This document shows positions 16,093-21,741 of a DNA stretch of 28,946 nucleotides, piece by piece. The stretch spans positions 1-28,946 of the IMG/VR virus record IMGVR_UViG_3300042518_000366; one strand, given 5' to 3'. The notes beneath the pieces were generated by a model. The model ran no database searches. It was not told where the DNA came from and saw nothing but the letters and a program-made list of their open reading frames with translations. Origin of the DNA: a virus. Position 1 is the first letter of the stretch. Each line of letters begins with the position of its first letter. The position numbers and the translations under genes were made by a program.

Positions 16093-16184
16093 TGCATCGC
16101 CCTTTCGCCGCTCAGCCACGAGGCGAACGGGTGGACGATCTCCAGCGTCCAGCCGGGCCGGGTGTTCACGCGCTGCGCTTTCAC
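16089..16184 (-). CDS. 31-aa ORF sharing the PAPS-reductase N-terminus
   Basis: A 31-codon frame with a GTG start overlapping the previous stop (GTGA) and followed by another GTGA overlap. It encodes KAQRVNTRPGWTLEIVHP and ends SGERAMQ. The segment RVNTRPG is shared with the N-terminus of the PP-loop protein just upstream, and the DNA for it is a perfect 25-bp repeat. It could be a small functional peptide or the scar of a duplication of the PP-loop gene's 5' end. No ribosome site beyond coupling is evident. Confidence 0.4.
   Translation of the reverse strand: MKAQRVNTRPGWTLEIVHPFASWLSGERAMQ
16150..16174. repeat. 25-bp direct repeat, copy 1
   Basis: The plus-strand sequence starting cagccgggccgggtgttc is perfectly repeated at 16941-16965. 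This copy lies in the 31-aa ORF just past the PP-loop gene stop. The two copies flank almost the whole PP-loop gene, 791 bp apart. Confidence 0.9.
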
Positions 16185-16984
16185 TCAGTCGCCCCCATGC
16201 AGTCGCAAGCGGCTCCCCCGTCAGTTTCGTCAAACAGGTCGGGGCTTCTGTCCAGGCGCTCGCGCAAGGCGCGCATAGTCAGAGGAGTCGCCGCTCCGCC
16301 ACTCCGGTCTTTCATGATGGACACGTCCTGCTGAAGGAAGTCCCGCATCCGCTGCTCTTCTTCCTCGTGGTACAGGTACAGGCATCGGTTATCCCTCAAG
16401 AGGTGCGCGAACTGGCGTTGGCCAGCCTTGAAACAGAACCCGCCGCAGTTGTTGTGTTCGTACCCGCGCCGGTACAGGGATGGGATCTCGATGCCGAGTT
16501 CCGAGATGATCCGCTTTGCGTCCCATCCGCACACGATGGGCTTGTCGATCAGCGGGAACCAGCACGGGAACTCCGACCCCTTTGCCCTTCGCTCGGCTCG
16601 CTCCGGCTCCTCTGCGCTGAACCCATAGACGACAAGCTCCGGCTGGTAGTCTCTCATCAGCTTTGCGAACAGATCACGCTTGAGGATTCGGCTGCATTGG
16701 CCGGTTTGGCTGTTCGGGATGAACATCACGTCCCTGGCCACTTTCCACAGGGTGCGGCCATCGGCTATCCTGAGAGTCTTGACTCCGAACGCCTTATCAC
16801 AGTCATCGAGGAACCGATGGAGATCCGCATCCTCTGCCTTCGTATCGCAAAACACCGGCAGCACACCATCTGGCCCGAACATCTCCACCGCCCGGAGGAG
16901 TGCCACGGCAGAGCATACCCCGCCAGAGACGCTCACCACGCAGCCGGGCCGGGTGTTCACGCGCTTGCACTTCACCTCATCCAC
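16181..16984 (-). CDS. PAPS-reductase-like PP-loop protein
   Basis: A 267-residue member of the adenine nucleotide alpha-hydrolase (PP-loop) superfamily, close to phage 'phosphoadenosine phosphosulfate reductase' proteins. The start is GTG at 16984 with GAGGAGG six bases upstream. The nucleotide-binding PP-loop is VSVSGGVCSAVA (SGGxxS at 20-25). A Cys pair in HNNCGGFCFKAGQ (C180, C184), plus C97 in TGQCSR, resembles the metal or Fe-S/disulfide motif common in phage homologues and DndC-like proteins. Classical assimilatory PAPS reduction is unlikely in a phage. Roles in nucleotide, DNA or tRNA modification or in evading host defence are possible but unproven. The gene is flanked by 25-bp direct repeats, one of which is its own 5' coding end. 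Confidence 0.8.
   Translation of the reverse strand: MDEVKCKRVNTRPGCVVSVSGGVCSAVALLRAVEMFGPDGVLPVFCDTKAEDADLHRFLDDCDKAFGVKTLRIADGRTLWKVARDVMFIPNSQTGQCSRILKRDLFAKLMRDYQPELVVYGFSAEEPERAERRAKGSEFPCWFPLIDKPIVCGWDAKRIISELGIEIPSLYRRGYEHNNCGGFCFKAGQRQFAHLLRDNRCLYLYHEEEEQRMRDFLQQDVSIMKDRSGGAATPLTMRALRERLDRSPDLFDETDGGAACDCMGATE
16941..16965. repeat. 25-bp direct repeat, copy 2
   Basis: Identical to 16150-16174. It encodes the RVNTRPG part of the PP-loop protein's N-terminus, so both copies are read in the same protein phase. Confidence 0.9.
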
Positions 16985-17050
16985 GGTTCACCTCCTCGCC
17001 GCCTGCGCGGCAGTAAGGGGAGCCAGCCCATGCCGACTCCCCGCGTTGAG

Positions 17051-17323
17051 TCAACCTTCGCCGAAGCCCGAGCCGGAGCCGTAGCCGTAGCCATCGCCCC
17101 AGCCTTCGCCGGAGCCGGAGCCGTAGCCGTAGCCCGAGCCGTAGCCGTAGCCGTCGCCGTAGCCCGAGCCGTAGCCGTAGCCGTCGCCGTCGCCGTAGCC
17201 GGAGCCGGAGCCGTAGCCGTAGCCGTCGCCGTCGCCGTAGCCGGAGCCGGAGCCGTAGCCGGAGCCGGAGCCGTAGCCGGAGCCGGAGCCGTAGCCCTCG
17301 CCCGAGCCGTCGCCGTCTGTCAT
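17051..17323 (-). CDS. Gly/Tyr/Ser low-complexity repeat protein (GYGSG type)
   Basis: A 90-residue protein starting MTDGDGSGEGYGSG, its ATG overlapping the stop of the DUF6948-like gene (ATGA). After the first residues it is built entirely of G-Y-G-S/D-G dipeptide-like repeats and ends GSGFGEG. It has no Lys or Arg and alternates Gly with Tyr, Ser, Asp or Glu, so it should be disordered and acidic. The DNA is a degenerate hexamer-type tandem repeat. Its twin at 17760-18002 uses Trp instead of Tyr and ends with the same GEG-stop. The two flank the DUF6948-like gene. Coupling and the paired arrangement argue for real genes; function unknown, with condensate-forming or sticky scaffold roles possible. 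Confidence 0.6.
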   Translation of the reverse strand: MTDGDGSGEGYGSGSGYGSGSGYGSGSGYGDGDGYGYGSGSGYGDGDGYGYGSGYGDGYGYGSGYGYGSGSGEGWGDGYGYGSGSGFGEG

Positions 17324-17694
17324 GCAGTCCATACCGGCACCCCATCGATGCTGGCCTTGGCCTTCGCGCTCACCGAAAGCACCTCGATCACCTCGGTTAG
17401 GGTCACTTCCGGCACCTCACAGGGAAACTTGCACTCGCCAGGGGACTTCGTGCCATGCTGGCTGAGCTCGCTCAGGCTCGCAGCCCCAGCCCACCGCCAG
17501 ATCCGGCGGGCATTGAGGAGCACGGCCTCTTTGCCATCGCGGCACTTCAGGAAGCCAGCGAACACACCAGCCGAGTAGGTTCGGCACATCACATAGGGCA
17601 TCCCGTCCACGGGTTCCGCCATGCCAACTACCGAGTCAGCAGGCACATACCGGACGCCGTTCACTACGATCTCGGTCGCTTCGATTTTGGTCAT
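17320..17694 (-). CDS. DUF6948-like protein
   Basis: A 124-residue protein (IVVNGVRYVPADSV, PYVMCRTYSAGVFAGFLKCR, DGKEAVLLNARRIWRWAGAA, SLSELSQHGTKSPGECKF, VTLTEVIEVLSV, ending VPVWTA). This succession of motifs is one I associate with a phage/prophage family of unknown function, DUF6948, whose members often lie beside Gly-rich low-complexity genes. It seems to be a compact alpha/beta domain, with 'VRTRSAGVFAG...NARRLWYWAGAASL' being the recurrent core. There is no membrane segment or catalytic motif. It is coupled to the GYGSG gene by ATGA and follows the GWGSG gene by 65 bases. Function unknown. Confidence 0.7.
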   Translation of the reverse strand: MTKIEATEIVVNGVRYVPADSVVGMAEPVDGMPYVMCRTYSAGVFAGFLKCRDGKEAVLLNARRIWRWAGAASLSELSQHGTKSPGECKFPCEVPEVTLTEVIEVLSVSAKAKASIDGVPVWTA

Positions 17695-17759
17695 TTCTCG
17701 ATCCTCGCTTTAGTTACTGCCCGTCAATCTTCTCATCGATGAAATTCTCGCCGTCGCCG

Positions 17760-18002
17760 TCAACCTTCGCCGGAGCCCTGGCCCTGGCCACAGCCTTCGC
17801 CATCGCCCGAGCCCCAGCCATCGCTGTCGCCCGAGCCCGAGCCCCAGCCCGAGCCCGAGCCGTAGCCCCAGCCCGAGCCATCGCCCTCGCCCGAGCCGTA
17901 GCCCGAGCCCCAGCCATCGCTGTCGCCCGAGCCCGAGCCCCAGCCCGAGCCGTCGCTGTCGCCCTCGCCGTCGCCCGAGCCCGATCCGTCGCGAATCTTC
18001 AT
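17760..18002 (-). CDS. Gly/Trp/Ser/Asp low-complexity repeat protein (GWGSG type)
   Basis: An 80-residue protein starting MKIRDGSGSGDGEG. Start chosen because AAGGAGG lies at ideal distance from this ATG; an in-frame ATG 30 bases upstream lacks such a site. The repeats are G-S-G-D-S-D-G-W-G-S-G, with Trp as the periodic aromatic, and a late Cys-Gly-Gln segment (EGCGQGQGSGEG). Net charge is strongly negative. It has the same architecture and ending as the Tyr version at 17051-17323, with DNA repeats built from the same gcccgagcc-like unit. The twin arrangement around the DUF6948-like gene suggests duplication and divergence. Function unknown. Confidence 0.6.
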   Translation of the reverse strand: MKIRDGSGSGDGEGDSDGSGWGSGSGDSDGWGSGYGSGEGDGSGWGYGSGSGWGSGSGDSDGWGSGDGEGCGQGQGSGEG

Positions 18003-18099
18003 GCATCCTCCTTTTTCATTCGGTCGATCCATAATCTGCCCGTAGCGGGCTCCAAATTGACTAACCCATGGCTTGGTACTACTGAGCGTAGATCGTGGC

Positions 18100-18744
18100 T
18101 TAGAGTGGCGTTTCTGTGCGAAATACGGGCATCCCTGTGATTCGTGCCCAGCTTCCCGGGAACACAGCACCTTCGATTTCTTCTTGGGGAATCATTTCGC
18201 GCAGGATGAACATGGCCTCGCGGATCGTCCACTCCGCCAGCGTCTCGTACCGGTTTGCCCATTCTAGATGCTGCTTGCGTTCCCGCCAGGTGGTGACCAG
18301 CGCGTCCGGAAACACAGCGCCACCACGGCATGTGCAGTCGCACGCGGCCTGTACGCAGGTTTTTTGCTGCAGGGCCATCTTCAGGCCTGGCACCCTAGGG
18401 ATGCTTTTGCATTCGACGGAATCCGGCACGCGGTACTGCCCGGGGTGGTAGACGCGCGGCAGAAGGACATACCCGGTGCCGCCGCAGAACTGGCAGGCGT
18501 TGGCGTCACCCTTCACCTGGCGGGCCGATGCGCGTTCCATCGCATGCTGCCTTGCTTCAGCTATGGCCGTGGCGAAGTTGGCGCCTTGGCTGCGTTCCAG
18601 GTGCCACAGGGCGTCAGACACGAATCCTTCGCTTTGGCCTTTCCCGATTTCCTGCCATGCGCGGGACTCCTGTGAAGCGTTGGCTGTCTTGCCGCGCAGT
18701 TGCATGGTTTCGTTGAACCGGCGGATGAATTCACTTTCGATCAT
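18100..18744 (-). CDS. Cys-rich protein following the replication initiator
   Basis: A 214-residue protein (MIESEFIRRFNETMQLRGK...) with AGGAG five bases before the ATG, nine bases after the initiator stop. Residues ~85-145 contain Cys pairs (ACQFCGGTGYV; then CVQAACDCTCRGG), suggesting a DnaJ-like zinc-binding module. The flanks are helical (ATAIAEARQHAMERASARQV; REAMFILREMIPQEEIEG). Its place after the initiator is where lambdoid phages encode the helicase loader, so a helicase-loading or primosome role is possible, but no AAA+ or lambda P-type signature is visible. I treat it as unknown with a probable zinc finger. Confidence 0.7.
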   Translation of the reverse strand: MIESEFIRRFNETMQLRGKTANASQESRAWQEIGKGQSEGFVSDALWHLERSQGANFATAIAEARQHAMERASARQVKGDANACQFCGGTGYVLLPRVYHPGQYRVPDSVECKSIPRVPGLKMALQQKTCVQAACDCTCRGGAVFPDALVTTWRERKQHLEWANRYETLAEWTIREAMFILREMIPQEEIEGAVFPGSWARITGMPVFRTETPL

Positions 18745-18752
18745 GTCGTCTC

Positions 18753-19439
18753 CTAACCCAGTGCCCGCAGTCTGGCGGCGCGGCGTTCGATGTCCAGTTC
18801 GTACCTGTCTACCACCTCATCTTCCCAGCGGCGTTGGTTCAGCCAGGTCGACGCGTGCGGGATGAATGCCCCGCCGTCCTTCATCCACTGTTCGTTTTGC
18901 TTCTGGGCTTCAATTGCCGCCATGATCGTCTGGTGTGCGTCTGCTGGGATCTTCGCCCACGCCTTTTCCGCTGCGGCCTTGGCTTCCTTTCGTGGATAAG
19001 AACTCCAGAATTCGGCGAACCCTTCTAGCGGGCGCTCGCGCACGCGGGTTTTGTCTCTTCTCTTCTCTGTCTCTTCTCTTCTCTTCTCTGTCTCTGTCTC
19101 TGGTCTAGCATTTGTGTGCATCGTGCTAGCATCACGCTTGCAAGCCGCTAGCAATCCGCTAGCATCGATTAGGAAGCCGCTGTCAATCAATGGCTTGAAA
19201 TCCGGCGGGTGATTGAGATACGCCACGCGCTGCACAAACGCCGGGTTGGCAGGGACGCGCCCGTCGTGGCGGGATGCTATCAACATGCACGCAATTGCTA
19301 GCACCCTGCTAGCATCGTCAAGCGCGACCCAAGTCTCACCGGAAAGAAGTGTGTAGTGGAGTTTCACCCATGGCGGATTCCTTTCTTTGTAGTGCTGAAA
19401 TTCATTCCAGTTCGCCACCGTGAAGAACTCGCCATTCAT
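18753..19439 (-). CDS. Replication initiator protein (winged-helix, lambda-O-like layout)
   Basis: A 228-residue protein; the ATG at 19439 has AAGGGG five bases upstream. Residues 1-95 look like a phage replication winged-helix domain (FFTVANWNEFQHYKERNPPW, WVALDDASRVLAIACMLIAS, VQRVAYLNHPPDFKPLIDSG). Residues ~96-133 are a charged, low-complexity linker (ETETEKRREETEKRRDKTR). Residues ~137-215 carry the C-terminal motif common in such initiators (FAEFWSSYPRKEAKAAAEKA ... DGGAFIPHASTWLNQRRWED). The linker and domain-1 DNA contain phased CTAGCA repeats and a polypurine tract, so the protein probably binds an origin inside its own gene and recruits the host replisome. No phage DNA polymerase was found, consistent with host replication machinery. 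Confidence 0.82.
   Translation of the reverse strand: MNGEFFTVANWNEFQHYKERNPPWVKLHYTLLSGETWVALDDASRVLAIACMLIASRHDGRVPANPAFVQRVAYLNHPPDFKPLIDSGFLIDASGLLAACKRDASTMHTNARPETETEKRREETEKRRDKTRVRERPLEGFAEFWSSYPRKEAKAAAEKAWAKIPADAHQTIMAAIEAQKQNEQWMKDGGAFIPHASTWLNQRRWEDEVVDRYELDIERRAARLRALG
19049..19101 (-). repeat. Polypurine tract with tandem repeats inside initiator gene
   Basis: The plus strand is almost pure pyrimidine with regular single G interruptions (repeats of tctcttctct and tgtctc). The minus strand is the purine strand and encodes the charged ETETEKRREETEKRR linker. It is directly adjacent to the iteron-like CTAGCA array. Such strand-asymmetric tracts melt or form triplexes easily. Confidence 0.85.
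19103..19169. repeat. Iteron-like CTAGCA array (candidate origin)
   Basis: CTAGCA occurs at 19105, 19126, 19148 and 19159, i.e. spaced 21, 22 and 11 bases. Degenerate units (gtgcatcgtg at 19116 and cttgcaagccg at 19137) fill the gaps, so the stretch reads as six ~11-bp units, one per helical turn. Two further copies at 19298 and 19309 are also 11 bases apart. The tetramer CTAG is usually scarce in proteobacterial and phage DNA, so this density is notable. Lambda has its iterons inside the O gene in the same place. Confidence 0.7.
19298..19314. repeat. Second pair of CTAGCA repeats
   Basis: Two copies of gctagca spaced 11 bases apart within the winged-helix part of the initiator gene, in the same orientation as the main array and 139 bases from it. 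They could be an auxiliary initiator-binding or looping site. Confidence 0.6.
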
Positions 19440-19441
19440 GG

Positions 19442-19621
19442 CTACCCCTTCCGCGTCGCCAAATGGTGTTTCCCTGCGTATGCCAGAATGTCGGTGGCCA
19501 GCCACTTCCCATCGTCGCCGCGTGGCGGGAAATCAGGCTTTGCCTTCATCCAGTTGTAGACAGTTTGGATGGTGATGCCAAACACATACGCCACCACTGT
19601 CATGTCCCATCGCTCTTCCAT
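19442..19621 (-). CDS. Small HTH DNA-binding protein (excisionase/MerR-like)
   Basis: A 59-residue protein (MEERWDMTVVAYVFGITIQT ... VYNWMKAKPDFPPRGDDGKW) with AAGGAGG six bases before its ATG. The pattern 'V..VFGIT.QTVYNW......FPPR...GKWLATDILAY' is the winged helix-turn-helix layout of small excisionase/AlpA/MerR-like proteins, with the recognition helix near TIQTVYNWM. It is the first gene after the promoter at 19642-19670 and immediately precedes the replication initiator, so it probably regulates the replication operon. With no integrase found, a true excisionase role is unlikely. The best alternative is a terminase-small-subunit-like HTH, but its location argues against that. Confidence 0.72.
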   Translation of the reverse strand: MEERWDMTVVAYVFGITIQTVYNWMKAKPDFPPRGDDGKWLATDILAYAGKHHLATRKG

Positions 19622-19641
19622 TGCGCCTCCTTGTTTTCAAT

Positions 19642-19670
19642 ATTTTAGTAAAGTGCTTAAATAAAATCAA
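19642..19670 (-). promoter_or_regulatory. Sigma70-like promoter for replication operon
   Basis: Reading the minus strand: TTGATT (-35, plus 19665-19670), a 17-base spacer, then TAAAAT (-10, plus 19642-19647), in an AT-rich 50-base gap between the FmdB-like and HTH genes. The expected start is near 19635, leaving a short leader with AAGGAGG before the ATG at 19621. Confidence 0.65.
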
Positions 19671-19679
19671 GCGCCTTTT

Positions 19680-19865
19680 CTACTTCTTGCCCTTGTAGTC
19701 GGTAGCGTAGAAGCCTGTCCCATTGAAGCGCAGGGCCGACGGCTGGATGATGCGCAAGAGGCGTTCACCACACAGCTGGCAGCGGTGTTGCGCCTGGTCT
19801 TCCATGCGATGCACAATGTCTTCCGTGGCGCCGCAGCTGGTGCAACGGTAGTTGTAGGTTGGCAT
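19680..19865 (-). CDS. FmdB-type zinc ribbon protein
   Basis: A 61-residue protein starting MPTYNYRCTSCGATEDI, its ATG overlapping the previous stop (TAATG). Two CxxC knuckles (CTSCG at residues 8-12 and CQLCG at 29-33) form a zinc ribbon. The C-terminal LRIIQPSALRFNGTGFYATD fits the FmdB/CxxC_CXXC_SSSS family of putative regulatory proteins ('...FKGSGFYxTDY'). It ends with a basic tail, KGKK. Phage copies are common, but their function is unknown; nucleic-acid binding is possible. It is the last gene before the second promoter. Confidence 0.85.
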   Translation of the reverse strand: MPTYNYRCTSCGATEDIVHRMEDQAQHRCQLCGERLLRIIQPSALRFNGTGFYATDYKGKK

Positions 19866-20026
19866 TATTTCCGCTCCTTCAGGTGTTTGCGCAGGGCGAT
19901 GCGCGACGCAATCCGCCACCAGTCCAGCAGCGTCTCATAGGCTTCCGCTGTGCGCCGGTTCGGATTCATCTCGTATTCAGCCCGGGCCATTCGCATGGCA
20001 AACAGCAGTTCGTGGATTGGCTTCAT
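19865..20026 (-). CDS. Small hypothetical protein
   Basis: A 53-residue helical, Arg-rich protein (MKPIHELLFAMRMARAEYEM ... RIALRKHLKERK). Start at 20026 because GAGGAG lies eight bases upstream and the ATG overlaps the preceding stop (ATGA); a GTG seven codons upstream is an in-frame alternative. No family recognised. Confidence 0.6.
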   Translation of the reverse strand: MKPIHELLFAMRMARAEYEMNPNRRTAEAYETLLDWWRIASRIALRKHLKERK

Positions 20027-20226
20027 GCGCACTGCTCCTCGGTGCACCAGCGCCCTCCGGAGTAGATCAGGCCGGTTGTTCCGTCAACCAGTCGTGGCTG
20101 TGCGTTCGGTAGGCAGCGCACAAGGCTCTCGTATTTCAACCGCGCCTCCAAGAAAGCACGCTCACCCTTATAGTGCCGCTCCATCAGCGGCCCGCGCGGA
20201 TGAAACCAGCGCACGATGTATTTCAT
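20023..20226 (-). CDS. Small hypothetical protein
   Basis: A 67-residue protein (MKYIVRWFHPRGPLMERHYK ... GGRWCTEEQCA) in an ATGA-coupled series of small genes. It begins with a strand-like MKYIVRWF and then a helix (ERAFLEARLKYESLVRCL). It shares with the next two upstream proteins a short N-terminal strand followed by a helix, which suggests a set of small related alpha/beta proteins, but identity is too low to claim homology. Function unknown. Confidence 0.6.
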   Translation of the reverse strand: MKYIVRWFHPRGPLMERHYKGERAFLEARLKYESLVRCLPNAQPRLVDGTTGLIYSGGRWCTEEQCA

Positions 20227-20486
20227 GCGATGTCCTCCGGCGCCAGTTCGCCGCCCACATTGCGTGGGAAGATGATCTCTCGCAGGCGGTCTTCGGTTTC
20301 GATCATGCTGTGGTCCAGGCTGGCATAGGTCACGCGGTCAGGCATGCGCAGGATGTGCACCCACGCCAGCTCAGGCCGCAGCTCACGGCAGATGTTCGAA
20401 AACGCCCGCTGCGCTGTCTCCAGCGTCAGGCCGTCCACGGTGTGCACCTGGTCATGGTCGCACCAGACGAGGCGGTACTCTTTCAT
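20223..20486 (-). CDS. Small hypothetical protein
   Basis: An 87-residue protein (MKEYRLVWCDHDQVHTVDGL ... FPRNVGGELAPEDIA), coupled by ATGA on both sides. The predicted layout is strand (YRLVWC), helix (LETAQRAFSNICREL), strand (AWVHILRM), then helix (EDRLREIIF), a compact alpha/beta fold. Similar in outline to the small proteins next to it. No motif or family recognised. Confidence 0.62.
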   Translation of the reverse strand: MKEYRLVWCDHDQVHTVDGLTLETAQRAFSNICRELRPELAWVHILRMPDRVTYASLDHSMIETEDRLREIIFPRNVGGELAPEDIA

Positions 20487-20767
20487 GCGGTCCTCCAGAT
20501 GCGAAGGTGGATGTAGTCGAAGCGGTAGACGCCCTGCAGGTTGAAGGCGGCTTTGATTCGGCGGTGGTCCTGATAAGCCGTGTCTTTCGGCAGCGTCTTG
20601 TACGCCAGGCTGATCCTCCGCCACTCGTCCACCTGCATGTCTAGCATATCGTTGGCCAGGTCTTCGACGCGTTGGCACATTTTCAGCCGCTTATCCGTTG
20701 CGCTTCTGAACTTGCGCTGGCCATAGCGCGGGTCTGGCATGGGAAAATGTGTGACTCTGATTTTCAT
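20483..20767 (-). CDS. Small hypothetical protein
   Basis: A 94-residue protein starting MKIRVTHFPMPDPRYGQRKF with an AGGAGG ribosome site. Upstream in-frame codons were rejected because they would cross the strong hairpin at 20787-20821. It is basic at the start and helical in the middle (CQRVEDLANDMLDMQVDEWR). It contains two aromatic strands at the end (VYRFDYIHLRIW). First gene of the ATGA-coupled small-gene series. Function unknown. Confidence 0.62.
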   Translation of the reverse strand: MKIRVTHFPMPDPRYGQRKFRSATDKRLKMCQRVEDLANDMLDMQVDEWRRISLAYKTLPKDTAYQDHRRIKAAFNLQGVYRFDYIHLRIWRTA

Positions 20768-20786
20768 TGCATCCTCCTGTGAAGGT

Positions 20787-20821
20787 GGCGGGGCCTCGGC
20801 CTGGGAAGCTCTGGCCCCGCC
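20787..20821. other. Strong stem-loop between early genes
   Basis: A perfect 9-bp inverted repeat, ggcggggcc at 20787-20795 and ggccccgcc at 20813-20821, with a 17-base loop. It lies just after the stop of the 62-aa gene and before the AGGAGG of the next. No U-run follows on the minus strand, so it may be an attenuator, RNA-processing site or mRNA 3'-end protector. Confidence 0.6.
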
Positions 20822-20832
20822 TGCTTGCACAT

Positions 20833-21021
20833 TCACACAGCGGTAGAGGTAGGCATGGTCTTGGTGAGGCGCATGGCCTCGTCCAGGCGTTCGCCTGCGC
20901 GGCTCCAGCATTCGCAGCTCCATCCGCTCGGGCCATTCACATGGTGCTCGGCGATGGCCAGGCCTTCGTAGTAGTCGGCCTCTTCAATCAGCTCGCGGAT
21001 GATGATTTCGGTCTCGGTCAT
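20833..21021 (-). CDS. Small hypothetical protein downstream of recT-like gene
   Basis: A 62-residue acidic protein (MTETEIIIRELIEEADYYEG ... SGWSCECWSRAGERLDEAMR) with GAGGA a few bases before the ATG and three bases after the RecT-like stop. Helical at both ends with a CEC motif and two Trp in the middle. It could be an accessory to the recombination pair. Nothing diagnostic. Confidence 0.6.
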   Translation of the reverse strand: MTETEIIIRELIEEADYYEGLAIAEHHVNGPSGWSCECWSRAGERLDEAMRLTKTMPTSTAV

Positions 21022-21024
21022 GGC

Positions 21025-21741
21025 TCAGTCCTCCAGATCGAAAGCGTTCCCAGCGGGCGGCGTGAGAACCAGGTCTTCCGGCTGATTCGCCCACGCAGGG
21101 ACAGTATCGGCATGGGGTGGGACATCTTTAACGGCGTCAACCACTTCCACCACTTCGGCCTCGGCAATGGCCTGCGTCAGGTCGGCGCCGGAAGTTCGTG
21201 CAGGGCGTTCCATGCGTTCGGCCTCGTCAGGCTCCATGATGCCGCTGAAACCGAAAGCGTACCGGATGGCCTGGATGGCGGCCTTGTGCCGGAGCATCCG
21301 CGCAGGCCACTGCTTCCATGTGTCGGTGTTTCGCGCGCACTCAGACATGTACTCTGTGACTTCGATTGGGTGCTCACGATCCTTCCGGTGGACCTGGGCG
21401 GTCACGCTGAACAGCTTGCCGTTCTCGATCCTGTCCACGAAGGTGATGCCGTCGAAGTTCGGTTGCCGGTTCGCCATAGTCATCCAGCCGTCGATGGAGA
21501 CGATGGCCTGCACGCCGCCACCCTTGCCGGGGAAGGCGAAAATTTCACGCGTGAATGGATTCAGGCTGTGCTTGTGCGCGACCATCAGGAAGGCTGCAAC
21601 CTGCTCCTTCGATGCGTTAGGGCTTGGCATGACCGTTTTGGTCAAGGTCTCGTAGAACTCCCGCGTGCCCATGCCATAGGTCTCGGCCATGGCTGCGACC
21701 AGGCTGCGCTCACGAACAGGGGTGGTTATTTCGTTGGCCAT
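21025..21741 (-). CDS. RecT-like single-strand annealing protein
   Basis: A 238-residue protein. Start at 21741 by TAATG overlap with the RecE-like gene; a longer in-frame start would lie inside that gene. The RecT-family core is plain: MGTREFYETLTKTVMP, KEQVAAFLMVAHKHSLNPFT, REIFAFPGKGGGVQAIVSID, GWMTMANRQPNFDGITF, then WKQWPARMLRHKAAIQAIRY and AFGFSGIMEPDEAERM. Residues beyond ~190 are an acidic, Pro-rich tail. It binds resected DNA and promotes annealing, working with the adjacent nuclease in phage recombination and concatemer formation. Confidence 0.93.
   Translation of the reverse strand: MANEITTPVRERSLVAAMAETYGMGTREFYETLTKTVMPSPNASKEQVAAFLMVAHKHSLNPFTREIFAFPGKGGGVQAIVSIDGWMTMANRQPNFDGITFVDRIENGKLFSVTAQVHRKDREHPIEVTEYMSECARNTDTWKQWPARMLRHKAAIQAIRYAFGFSGIMEPDEAERMERPARTSGADLTQAIAEAEVVEVVDAVKDVPPHADTVPAWANQPEDLVLTPPAGNAFDLED

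Noticed and set aside
16985-17050. 19-codon frame before the PP-loop gene with a GGGGAG site
   Set aside because: Too short, Arg-rich and overlapping the PP-loop start; no independent support.
16004-17578. A 524-codon plus-strand open frame with long AVAVAVA runs
   Set aside because: It is the mirror of the GYGSG repeat gene, PP-loop gene and DUF6948-like gene on the other strand. It has no ribosome site and its composition is set by the repeat DNA.
17051-18002. CRISPR array or satellite in the Gly-rich repeat region
   Set aside because: Units are 6-12 bases, degenerate and in coding phase; there are no constant repeats with unique spacers.
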